Positions 1 through 6,429 of a stretch of DNA of 9,768 bases are shown piece by piece. The translations under genes were made by a program, and so were the position numbers. Source of the stretch: Planctomycetaceae bacterium (GTDB lineage: Bacteria; Planctomycetota; Planctomycetia; Pirellulales; UBA1268); assembly GCA_947453125.1 (NCBI GenBank), contig CANGGC010000038.1, positions 1 to 9,768 on the forward strand, read 5' to 3'. The notes under the pieces were generated by a model. That model saw only the letters and a list, made by a program, of their open reading frames with translations, did no database searches and had not been told where the DNA came from. Each line of letters starts with the position of its first letter. Within the stretch, counting starts at the first letter, position 1.

Positions 1-2718
1 CGCCTCATGCATCTGGTCGCGGCCGAGGCAGAGTCGATCGCGTCGGCGGAGCGGGCGGCCGAAGTCCGGCGTTTCGGCAGCGGTCTCCGCGGTCGGATCG
101 ACCTCGGCTGGCGGGCGGCCGGCTCCCTCCGCGATCTCGGCGCCACTCAGACGACGGTGGCCGCGCGGCTGGAGTCGGGGCGGTACGAACATGCCTCGCT
201 CCCCTTTCCGCTCCGCGACATCTCGGCGGCCTTCGTCGCCGACAGAACGGGCGTGCGCTGCGAGCGGCTCGAGGCCCATACCGGTTCGGCGCTCCTTCGC
301 GGCTCGGGGCGATTGGCCGGATGGAGCGGTGACGCCGATTTCGATCTCATACTCGAGGCGGAGCGGCTCGTCGTCGACCGGCAATGGGAGGGCCTCCTTC
401 CCGATACGTGGAAGGTGCATTGGAGCCGGCTCCTCCCTGCCGGTGAGGTCGATCTGCGGGCCCAGTTCACCCGTCGCGCAGGCGCGATCGATCCGAAGGT
501 CTCGGTCCGTTGCCGGAACGCCTCGCTCACCCACTACCGTTTTCCGTACCGCGTCGACCGCACCGTCGGCACCGTGGTCGTCGATGGCGGGGCGGTGGCG
601 ATCCACCTCACCGGGCAGGCCGGCGGCCGTCCGGTCCACATCGAGGGGGCGTTCCGCTCGACGCCCCAGGGGACGGCCGGTGCGCTCGAGGTCCGCGGGG
701 ATGCGATGCGTGTCGATGACGGCCTACTCGCCGCGATGCCCGCGCGGAGCCAGGCGATCGTGCGATCCTTGCGGGCGGCCGGCGTCTTCGATTTCGTCTT
801 CCGTCATGAACGCGACGCCCGCTTTCCCGCCGGTCACTCAAACACTCTCGGGATCCGTCTGGTCGACTGTTCGATGAACTACGCCGGCTTCCCCTATCCG
901 CTCACCAAGGTCCAGGGGAGCCTGCGGATGCAGGATGGCACCTGGACGATCAAGGACATCGTCGGCAGCAATGACACAGGGACGGTGCGCTGCACCGGTG
1001 GGCTCGTGCCCCGCGGGGCCGACGACGGGGAACTGACCCTCGAATTGGCCGGGCAAGGGGTCGTCATCGAACGCGAGCTCCGCGACGCGCTGCCCCGCGG
1101 CGCCCGCAACGTCTGGGATGATCTCGACCCCCGGGGGATGGTCGACTTCCAGGCCACCATCCGTCATGCCGTCCGGGCCCGCGGCACGACCGTCGAGGTC
1201 CGGGCGACGCCGCACGGCGACACGGTGTCGATCGAACCGTCCTGGTTCCCCTACCGCCTGGAGCAACTCAAGGGGAATCTCGAGTGGAAGGACGGCCTCC
1301 TCCGTTTCGGTGGGGTGCGCGGCCGCCATGCCCGCACCACCGTGGCCACCGACGGCATCTGCCGGTTCCTCCCCGACGGCGGTTGGCATGTGTCCTTCAC
1401 CCGCTTGGCCGCCGATCGCTTCCGCGCCGAGCACGACGTCCTCGAGGCGATGCCTGCCTCGCTGCGACGGGCCATCGCGGCCGTTCATCCCCACGGTCTG
1501 CTCTCGGTCGACGGTGCCCTCGACATCTATTCCACGCAATCGACCGCAGAGGGACGTCCCGGTCCCGCCGCGGCATCGTGGGACATGCAGCTCGACCTCG
1601 AGCAGGCCTCGCTCGAGATCGGCGCCCCGCTCGAGCATGTCCATGGCGGCGTCCACCTCCGCGGCCAGAGCGACGGCAGGGCATGGCGCTGCGACGGCGA
1701 CATGCGGATCGACAGCGCCATCTGTCGCGGTGTCCAGCTGACTGGCATCGAGGGCCCCCTGGCGATCGACGCCGCGGGTGTCCGGTTCGGCGCGTCGGCG
1801 ACGCGGGAAGGGGAAGGGGAGCCTCGTCGTCTCCTCGCCCGGCTCGCCGGCGGGACGCTCGCCCTCGACGGCAACGTCGTCGCCGGGGATGGCGGTGGGT
1901 TCACGCGTGCCGCATCGCTCTCCGATGCCGATCTCGAACGGATCACGGCCGACACCGGGCGCGGATTGGCCGGAGGGGCACGGCCCTACAAGGGGCGCGT
2001 GTTCGGTGTGCTCGAGCTCTCCGGGTCGCGGGCCGGCCCCCATTCGCTCGTCGGTCGCGGGCAGGTCCGGCTCCGCGATGCCGACATCTACGAACTCCCC
2101 GTCGTCCTCGCCATGCTTAAAGTTCTCCGCGTGAAGGCCCCCGACCTGCGCGCTTTCGGATCGTCGGTCGTCGATTTCCGCGTGGAGGGGCCGCGTGCCT
2201 ACCTCGACAACATCGAACTCTCTGGCGATGCCATCAGCCTCGTCGGCAGCGGCGAGCTCGAGTTCGACTCGGTCGTCCACCTCACCTTCCGGTCGATCAT
2301 GGGGGATTCGCAGTCGCAGTTGCCGGCGATGAAATCGATGCTCGGGGGGGCCAGTGGCAGTTTCCTCCTCATCCATGTCGATGGCCCGCTCGCCAATCCC
2401 GACATCAAGAGCGAGGCTTTTCCCACGCTCGCCGCGGCCCTGCAGCAGTGGCAGTCGCAGACTCGAGCCCGCGACGCCGCCGTTCCCCCACCACCGCCGG
2501 GAGCCCTGCGGGCCCCGGCTAGCGGCCGTCAGGCAGGGTTCCTCACGCCGATCTCCAGCCCCACCGGCGCCCTGACACCCGCGGCCCCCGCCTCCGTGCC
2601 GGCGCTCACCCCCGTGGTGGGTGCCGGCGGCGCGGGGGGCGGCTACAGTGGTGCGGCGCCTGGGACTCCCCCGGCCCCTTCGGCTCCCCGCACTTCCTCC
2701 CCCGACGGACTGCCATGA
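1..2718 (+). CDS. AsmA-like repeat-containing envelope protein (5' partial)
   Basis: The frame is open from base 1 (Arg-Leu before the first Met at position 7). No signal or membrane segment follows that Met, so the true start lies upstream and at least 904 residues are visible. Numbered from the Met at 7, residues about 29-570 consist of repeats of about 117 residues, each with a PxG-x-hydrophobic-D element and a FPY(R/P)L...GxL element. Residues about 660-800 resemble the conserved C-terminal region of the AsmA/DUF3971 family, with predicted beta strands and a helical LPVVLAMLKVLRV stretch. Residues 823-903 are a Pro/Ala/Gly/Ser-rich, probably disordered tail. AsmA-family proteins are inner-membrane-anchored periplasmic proteins implicated in outer-membrane assembly and phospholipid transport. 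That role is inferred here, since the expected N-terminal anchor is not visible. The stop codon overlaps the dapF start (ATGA). A large antisense frame over this gene is rejected as a GC-rich shadow. Confidence 0.85.
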   Translation, partial: RLMHLVAAEAESIASAERAAEVRRFGSGLRGRIDLGWRAAGSLRDLGATQTTVAARLESGRYEHASLPFPLRDISAAFVADRTGVRCERLEAHTGSALLRGSGRLAGWSGDADFDLILEAERLVVDRQWEGLLPDTWKVHWSRLLPAGEVDLRAQFTRRAGAIDPKVSVRCRNASLTHYRFPYRVDRTVGTVVVDGGAVAIHLTGQAGGRPVHIEGAFRSTPQGTAGALEVRGDAMRVDDGLLAAMPARSQAIVRSLRAAGVFDFVFRHERDARFPAGHSNTLGIRLVDCSMNYAGFPYPLTKVQGSLRMQDGTWTIKDIVGSNDTGTVRCTGGLVPRGADDGELTLELAGQGVVIERELRDALPRGARNVWDDLDPRGMVDFQATIRHAVRARGTTVEVRATPHGDTVSIEPSWFPYRLEQLKGNLEWKDGLLRFGGVRGRHARTTVATDGICRFLPDGGWHVSFTRLAADRFRAEHDVLEAMPASLRRAIAAVHPHGLLSVDGALDIYSTQSTAEGRPGPAAASWDMQLDLEQASLEIGAPLEHVHGGVHLRGQSDGRAWRCDGDMRIDSAICRGVQLTGIEGPLAIDAAGVRFGASATREGEGEPRRLLARLAGGTLALDGNVVAGDGGGFTRAASLSDADLERITADTGRGLAGGARPYKGRVFGVLELSGSRAGPHSLVGRGQVRLRDADIYELPVVLAMLKVLRVKAPDLRAFGSSVVDFRVEGPRAYLDNIELSGDAISLVGSGELEFDSVVHLTFRSIMGDSQSQLPAMKSMLGGASGSFLLIHVDGPLANPDIKSEAFPTLAAALQQWQSQTRARDAAVPPPPPGALRAPASGRQAGFLTPISSPTGALTPAAPASVPALTPVVGAGGAGGGYSGAAPGTPPAPSAPRTSSPDGLP
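91..1713 (+). repeat. Protein-level tandem repeats (~117 aa) in the AsmA-like gene
   Basis: Numbering is from the Met at position 7. A Gly in a (P/A)xGx-hydrophobic-D/S element recurs at residues 29, 146, 259, 377 and 497, giving spacings of 117, 113, 118 and 120. A second element follows in each unit: LPFPL at 65, FPYRV at 179, FPYPL at 295, FPYRL at 414 and the weaker GAPLEHV at 539. It is followed about 6 residues later by a small residue or Gly and a beta-strand pattern. A third element, LLPDTW / LAAMPARS / ALPRGAR / AMPASLR, sits near residues 130, 241, 361 and 480. Sequence identity between units is low, so this is ancient duplication of a fold unit, not a recent DNA repeat. The first unit starts before the visible region. 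Confidence 0.65.
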
Positions 2719-3596
2719 CCAGCGCGAAACTCCCCTTCGTGAAGATGCACGGACTCGGCAACGACTACGTCTACGTCGACGGTTTTTCCGTCGCCGTGCC
2801 GTCCGATCCGCCGGCCCTCGCGCGACGGATCTCGGATCGGCATCGGGGCGTCGGCGGCGATGGGCTGATCCTCGTCGAGCCCTCGAACGTGGCGGCCGCA
2901 CGGATGCGGATGTTCAATGCCGATGGGAGTGAATCGGAGATGTGTGGCAACGGCGTGCGGTGTGTCTCCCACCTCGTTGTGTCACGCGGTTACGCGCCGG
3001 CTGGGCCAGTGCGGATCGAGACTGGCCGGGGCGTACTCGACCTTGTCGTCGACCCGACCGGCCGACGCTCGTCGCGCGTCCGCGTCGACATGGGGGAGCC
3101 GATCCTCGCTCCCTCGCGGATTCCGGTCGATCATCCGGGGGAGCGGATCGTCGAGTTACCCTGCTCAGGGCTGCCCCACGCGGAAGCGTGGTGGGAAGCC
3201 GCCGGCTTCGATCCGCGGATGACATGCGTGTCGATGGGGAATCCCCATGTCGTCTTCTGGTGCCATGACGTTGCCGCGGTGCCCCTCGGCGAGTTCGGTC
3301 CGCGGATCGAAACCGACAGGCTCTTTCCGGCGCGCGTCAACGTCCATGTCGTCGAGGTTCTCGACCGGGGGCGCGTGCGGATGCGAACCTGGGAGCGAGG
3401 CAGCGGGATCACCCAGGCCTGCGGCACCGGGGCCTCGGCGGTGTGCGTGGCGGGTGTTCTCTGCGGCAGAACCGGGGAACGGATCCGGGCCGAACTGCCG
3501 GGGGGGGAACTGGAGCTCGAGTGGGCGGGGAAGGGGCCTGTCTTCATGACCGGCCCTGCGGAGGAGGTGTTCGAAGGGGTGTGGTACGAAGATTGA
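2715..3596 (+). CDS. dapF: Diaminopimelate epimerase
   Basis: DapF is a cytoplasmic, cofactor-independent epimerase that converts LL- to meso-diaminopimelate. This is the last step before lysine and supplies the peptidoglycan cross-linking residue. The 293-residue length is slightly above the usual 270-285. The N-terminal KMHGLGNDYVYVDG (residues 10-23) is the family hallmark. The two catalytic cysteines are present: Cys77 in FNADGSESEMCGNGVRC and Cys236 in GSGITQACGTGAS. GNPHVVF (175-181) and RTWERGSG (224-231) line the substrate pocket. The ATG start overlaps the stop of the AsmA-like gene in ATGA. No good Shine-Dalgarno precedes it, which points to translational coupling. A G8 tract lies in the LPGGE codons near the end (3500-3507). 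The family assignment is very secure. Confidence 0.97.
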   Translation: MTSAKLPFVKMHGLGNDYVYVDGFSVAVPSDPPALARRISDRHRGVGGDGLILVEPSNVAAARMRMFNADGSESEMCGNGVRCVSHLVVSRGYAPAGPVRIETGRGVLDLVVDPTGRRSSRVRVDMGEPILAPSRIPVDHPGERIVELPCSGLPHAEAWWEAAGFDPRMTCVSMGNPHVVFWCHDVAAVPLGEFGPRIETDRLFPARVNVHVVEVLDRGRVRMRTWERGSGITQACGTGASAVCVAGVLCGRTGERIRAELPGGELELEWAGKGPVFMTGPAEEVFEGVWYED

Positions 3597-3685
3597 CGTC
3601 GGACCGGACGGGACGCCGACAACAGGGTCGTGGGCAGGATCGTGAGCAAGGGACGCAGCGGAGCCCGCGGCCCTCGAGGGACATC

Positions 3686-3693
3686 AGGAAGGG
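3686..3693 (+). promoter_or_regulatory. Ribosome binding site deciding the GTG start of the acyltransferase
   Basis: AGGAAGGG lies 9 nt upstream of the GTG at 3703. It is the strongest purine-rich match in the gap and supports the GTG over the next internal Met (residue 24). Using that Met would remove the hydrophobic N-terminal segment. Confidence 0.6.
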
Positions 3694-3702
3694 ATTCCGA
3701 GC

Positions 3703-4515
3703 GTGAAGATCACCTCGCCATTGGCCATCGGTGCCGCGTCGCTGGCAGCTGCAGCGGTCATCGGTCGTTGGATGGGGACCCTCGACTACCGGGTCGACTT
3801 CGCTGATCCGACGGTCGATCCCGTCCATCCCGATTACCGGGGGGCGAAAATCTACGTCTTCTGGCACGAGGGGATTCTCCTCCCCCTCCATCTCCGCGGG
3901 CATTCGAACATCTCGATGCTCCTCTCGCGCCACTGGGATGCCAACATCCTCGAACGGGTGGCGCGGATGATGGGATTCGGCACGGTCCGCGGCAGTTCGT
4001 TCCACGGCGGATCGGCGGCGCTGCGGGAACTGGCCTCGCGGGCCCGCAGCGGCAATCTCACGATCACTCCCGACGGGCCGCGCGGGCCCCGACGTCGGCT
4101 AGCGCCGGGTTGCGTGTTTCTCGCCAGCACACTCGGCATCCCGATCGTGGCGATGGGGCTGGGGTATGACCGCCCATGGCGATTGAACACCTGGGACCGC
4201 TTTGCCGTGCCCCGTCCCTGGTCGCACGCCCGGGCGGTCGTCAGCCGGGCGATCCATGTTCCGCCGGAGCTCGATCGTGACGGGATCGAACGACATCGAT
4301 CGGGCGTGGAACGTCTCCTCGTGCGCTTGTCCGACGACGCCGAGGCTTGGGCCCGCTCGGGGCGGAGTCGTGAAGGGGACCGCGTCGTGCGCCCGGAGCC
4401 CTCGAGGGTCGCTGGTTGGGCCGCCGCGATGAAGGGGCCGCGGGGCGTGGGGGTCGACGAAGAACTCGACCGCCTTCTCCCCGCCGAAGCGGTCGTCGCG
4501 AGTGCCGCGGCCTGA
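3703..4515 (+). CDS. Lysophospholipid acyltransferase family protein (DUF374 type)
   Basis: This is a 270-residue protein with a GTG start. Residues 5-22 form an Ala-rich hydrophobic segment that probably anchors it to the membrane. The core matches the DUF374 branch of the PlsC-like acyltransferases. It has FWHEGILLPL (53-62, with the His expected in the acyltransferase motif), MLLSRHWDANIL (72-83), TVRGSSFHGGSAALREL (94-110), ITPDGPRGPRR (121-131) and a GIPIVAMGL strand (145-153). These proteins are thought to transfer acyl chains onto lipid acceptors, and some are tied to lipid A or phospholipid synthesis. The substrate cannot be read from this sequence. The last 45 or so residues are charged and variable. 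It lies 106 nt after dapF on the same strand, probably in the same transcription unit, though a separate promoter cannot be excluded. Confidence 0.88.
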   Translation: MKITSPLAIGAASLAAAAVIGRWMGTLDYRVDFADPTVDPVHPDYRGAKIYVFWHEGILLPLHLRGHSNISMLLSRHWDANILERVARMMGFGTVRGSSFHGGSAALRELASRARSGNLTITPDGPRGPRRRLAPGCVFLASTLGIPIVAMGLGYDRPWRLNTWDRFAVPRPWSHARAVVSRAIHVPPELDRDGIERHRSGVERLLVRLSDDAEAWARSGRSREGDRVVRPEPSRVAGWAAAMKGPRGVGVDEELDRLLPAEAVVASAAA

Positions 4516-4650
4516 GCCTGTGGCGCGTTGTGTGCCGGATGTGCCGGGGGCCCTCTGCTCTCCGTACGACACTTTGCGCACGGCAGCAAAATGCGTTTCC
4601 CCGGGGCAATGAGGGCGCCGCTGAAGGGCCGCTAGTGCGGTGCATGCGCG
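4516..4650 (+). other. Intergenic leader upstream of the dnaA promoter with small repeats
   Basis: No gene is supported here. Visible features are a 9-nt tandem repeat TGTGCCGG(A/G) at 4531-4548, a short inverted repeat TTTGC/GCAAA at 4573-4577 and 4586-4590 with an 8-nt loop, the palindrome CCCCGGGG at 4599-4606, and a CCGC-TAGT-GCGG mini-hairpin at 4629-4640. None has a T-run, so no clear Rho-independent terminator is seen for the upstream operon. I found no match to the DnaA-box consensus TTATNCACA. Confidence 0.35.
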
Positions 4651-4674
4651 GTTTGACAGCATGGTTTGACAGCA
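4651..4674 (+). repeat. Tandem 11-bp repeat GTTTGACAGCA at the dnaA promoter
   Basis: GTTTGACAGCA occurs at 4651-4661 and again at 4664-4674, with a 13-bp period. Each copy contains a perfect TTGACA hexamer. The second copy supplies the -35 element of the promoter at 4666-4693. The first has no matching -10 at a normal distance. It could be a regulator half-site, a duplicated -35 that aids recruitment, or a slippage duplication. Confidence 0.75.
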
Positions 4675-4693
4675 GTGCTTGCACCCCTATACT
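4666..4693 (+). promoter_or_regulatory. Sigma-70-type promoter of dnaA
   Basis: A perfect -35 TTGACA (4666-4671) is separated by 16 nt from TATACT (4688-4693), one mismatch from the TATAAT consensus. Such AT-rich hexamers stand out in this GC-rich region. The expected transcription start is near 4700, leaving a leader of about 25 nt before the ATG at 4726. The same TTG opens an in-frame N-terminal extension of dnaA, which cannot be translated if transcription starts here. Confidence 0.75.
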
Positions 4694-4710
4694 CGCGCCG
4701 ACGTTGTCCC

Positions 4711-4725
4711 GAGGGCGGTCCAAGG
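4711..4725 (+). promoter_or_regulatory. dnaA ribosome binding region
   Basis: The purine-rich GAGGGCGG at 4711-4718 lies 7 nt upstream of the ATG at 4726. A second AAGG directly abuts the ATG. This supports the ATG as the start. Confidence 0.5.
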
Positions 4726-6351
4726 ATGGATGCAGAAAACCACTCCAATTCATTGCGCGGGCGAGCTTCCGGACGTGGCAGGGCGCCGAGGAAGGAACGC
4801 ACGGCGAGCGCGGTTGATCCCCGCGAAGCGGCGGCCGTCGCGATCCGTGCGGCGTTCCGCTCGCGGATCGGCGAGGACCGGCACGATGTCTGGTTCGGCG
4901 AAAGCTTCCAGGTGGTGGCCGAGCGAGACGGCGACGGCGCGCGGTTGGTGACGGTGCTCGCCGGGAGTGCCTTCACGCACGACTGGCTCCAGCGGACATT
5001 CCGGGACGACTTCGTCGCCGCCGTCGAGCACGTCCTGGGGCGATCGGGTGGGTCGACCCGCGTGGTTTGGAATCCGCTGGTGGCCGGAGCCGATGCTGCC
5101 GACGGGAATGTTCCCCCGCCAGAGTCGCAGGTCGCCGGGAGCGGGGCCGCAACCGACGGTGAAGCCCCGGTTGGCCCAAGGCCCTCTGCCGCGGATACAA
5201 ACCGGGTTCACAGCAAGCGGGCCTTGTCGGTTCCCCGGGGGCAGGCTGCGACGGCGCCAGCCACGGGCGTGGGTGATTCGGGGCAGGGCAGTGGCCGCCC
5301 GTCTGCCTCGGTCCGCCCCTCCCTGACGTTCGAGCAGTATGTAGTCGGGCTGGGGAATCGGATGGCCAACGCGGCGGCGGCGCTCGCCGCCGAGCAGCCC
5401 GGGGCGATGTCGCCGCTGGTCATTCACGGCCCGAGCGGCGTCGGCAAGACTCATCTGCTCGAGGGCATCTGTCGGCGGATGCGGGAACGCAATCCCCGCT
5501 CTTCGGCGGTGATGCTTTCGGCGGAACAGTTCACGACGACGTTCCTGGAGTCGCTCCACGGCCGACGCGGCCTGCCCGGATTCCGGCGCTCGCTCCGGGC
5601 TGCCGATCTCCTCGTGATCGACGACATCCAGTTCCTCATCGGCAAGAAAGCCACGATCTCGGAACTCCTTCACACCATCGAGGCGCTGCAACGCGCCGGG
5701 AAGCAGGTGGTGTTTGGCAGTGATCGGGACGTCGAGTCGCTTTCGGAACTCGGGGCGGACCTCCAGGCGCGGCTGCGCGGCGGCATGTGTGCCCGGATCC
5801 TGCCGCCCGACGAAGCCACCCGCGCCGGGATCGTCGAATCGCTCGCTGCCCGCCGTGGCCTGTCGATTCCCGCGGAGGTCGTGGCCTTTGTCGCCGCAAG
5901 GATGACGCGCAACACCCGTGAACTCGCCGGGGCTGTCAATCGTCTCGAGGCTACCAGCCACATGCTCGGGATCCCCGTCACCCTCGACATGGCCGAAGAG
6001 TGTCTCGCCGAACTCGTCCGCTCGAGTTCCCGGGCCGTTCGGCTCGCCGACATCGAGCGTGCAGTCTGCTCGGCGCTCGGTGTCGATCCGGGGAGCCTCC
6101 AGTCCTCCTGTCGTGTCCGCCGCGTCAACCAACCGCGGATGCTGGCGATGTTCCTGGCCCGGAAACACACGCCGGCGGCGCTGTCCGAAATCGGCGCCTA
6201 TTTCGGTCGGCGCAGTCATTCGACCGTGATCTCCGCGCAGCGCACCGTCGACGGCTGGATCGCGTCGGGCAGCCGGCTGACGCTGGCCGATGCCGAATGG
6301 GGGGTCGAGGAGGCGATCCGGCGCGTCGAGGAGTCGCTCCGGGCCGGATGA
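4726..6351 (+). CDS. dnaA: Chromosomal replication initiator protein DnaA
   Basis: DnaA is the AAA+ ATPase that binds and melts the chromosomal origin. The ATG at 4726 (541 aa) is chosen over the in-frame TTG at 4666 because that TTG is the -35 hexamer of the promoter. Domain I spans about residues 33-105, with DVWFGES and FTHDWLQRTF. A long linker low in hydrophobic residues spans about 106-197. The AAA+ core has Walker A GPSGVGKTH (235-243), Walker B LLVIDDIQF (295-303), sensor I GSDRD (331-335), a box VII Arg349 in LQARL and sensor II Arg398 in NTREL. Domain IV ends in SEIGAYFGRRSHSTVISA (487-504), the DNA-binding signature with GRRSHSTV instead of GGRDHSTV. The Walker A and sensor I flanks also differ from the usual GGVGLGKTH and TSDRPP. 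No dnaN, recF or gyrB is adjacent in this window. Function is secure and the divergence looks lineage-specific. Confidence 0.96.
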   Translation: MDAENHSNSLRGRASGRGRAPRKERTASAVDPREAAAVAIRAAFRSRIGEDRHDVWFGESFQVVAERDGDGARLVTVLAGSAFTHDWLQRTFRDDFVAAVEHVLGRSGGSTRVVWNPLVAGADAADGNVPPPESQVAGSGAATDGEAPVGPRPSAADTNRVHSKRALSVPRGQAATAPATGVGDSGQGSGRPSASVRPSLTFEQYVVGLGNRMANAAAALAAEQPGAMSPLVIHGPSGVGKTHLLEGICRRMRERNPRSSAVMLSAEQFTTTFLESLHGRRGLPGFRRSLRAADLLVIDDIQFLIGKKATISELLHTIEALQRAGKQVVFGSDRDVESLSELGADLQARLRGGMCARILPPDEATRAGIVESLAARRGLSIPAEVVAFVAARMTRNTRELAGAVNRLEATSHMLGIPVTLDMAEECLAELVRSSSRAVRLADIERAVCSALGVDPGSLQSSCRVRRVNQPRMLAMFLARKHTPAALSEIGAYFGRRSHSTVISAQRTVDGWIASGSRLTLADAEWGVEEAIRRVEESLRAG

Positions 6352-6369
6352 CGCGGTGTTCCGGGCGGG

Positions 6370-6392
6370 GCTGGTGGCGAAAAGCCAACAGC
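6370..6392. terminator. Hairpin in the convergent dnaA / exported-protein gap
   Basis: GCTGGTGGC (6370-6378) and GCCAACAGC (6384-6392) pair over 9 positions with one G-A mismatch around the loop GAAAA. It lies 18 nt after the dnaA stop and 37 nt beyond the stop of the opposing gene. Symmetry lets it act on both strands. There is no T-tract on either side, so it is not a canonical intrinsic terminator. Confidence 0.35.
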
Positions 6393-6429
6393 GCGGCGTG
6401 CCGCCGTCTCCGGCCTCCGCTTCGGGCGT

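Noticed and set aside
838..2901. 687-residue antisense open frame over the AsmA-like gene
   Set aside because: It is a shadow of GC-rich codon use on the opposite strand. Its translation is Arg/Gly/Asp-rich with no recognisable domain, and the plus-strand frame has clear repeats and family features.
3593..3621. Possible promoter or hairpin in the dapF-acyltransferase gap
   Set aside because: TTGACG overlaps the dapF stop, but no -10-like hexamer lies 16-18 nt downstream. The GTCGG/CCGAC stem is only 5 bp with a 13-nt loop.
4573..4590. Inverted repeat TTTGC/GCAAA as a terminator for the upstream operon
   Set aside because: The stem is only 5 bp and no T-run follows on either strand.
4701..4712. 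Possible DnaA box (TTGTCCCGA) in the dnaA leader
   Set aside because: It differs from TTGTCCACA at two central-to-terminal positions, has no neighbouring copies, and would be expected by chance.
4750..6219. 489-residue antisense open frame over dnaA
   Set aside because: It lies almost entirely opposite conserved DnaA domains. It shows no family motif and has the low-complexity, Arg-rich composition typical of shadow frames.
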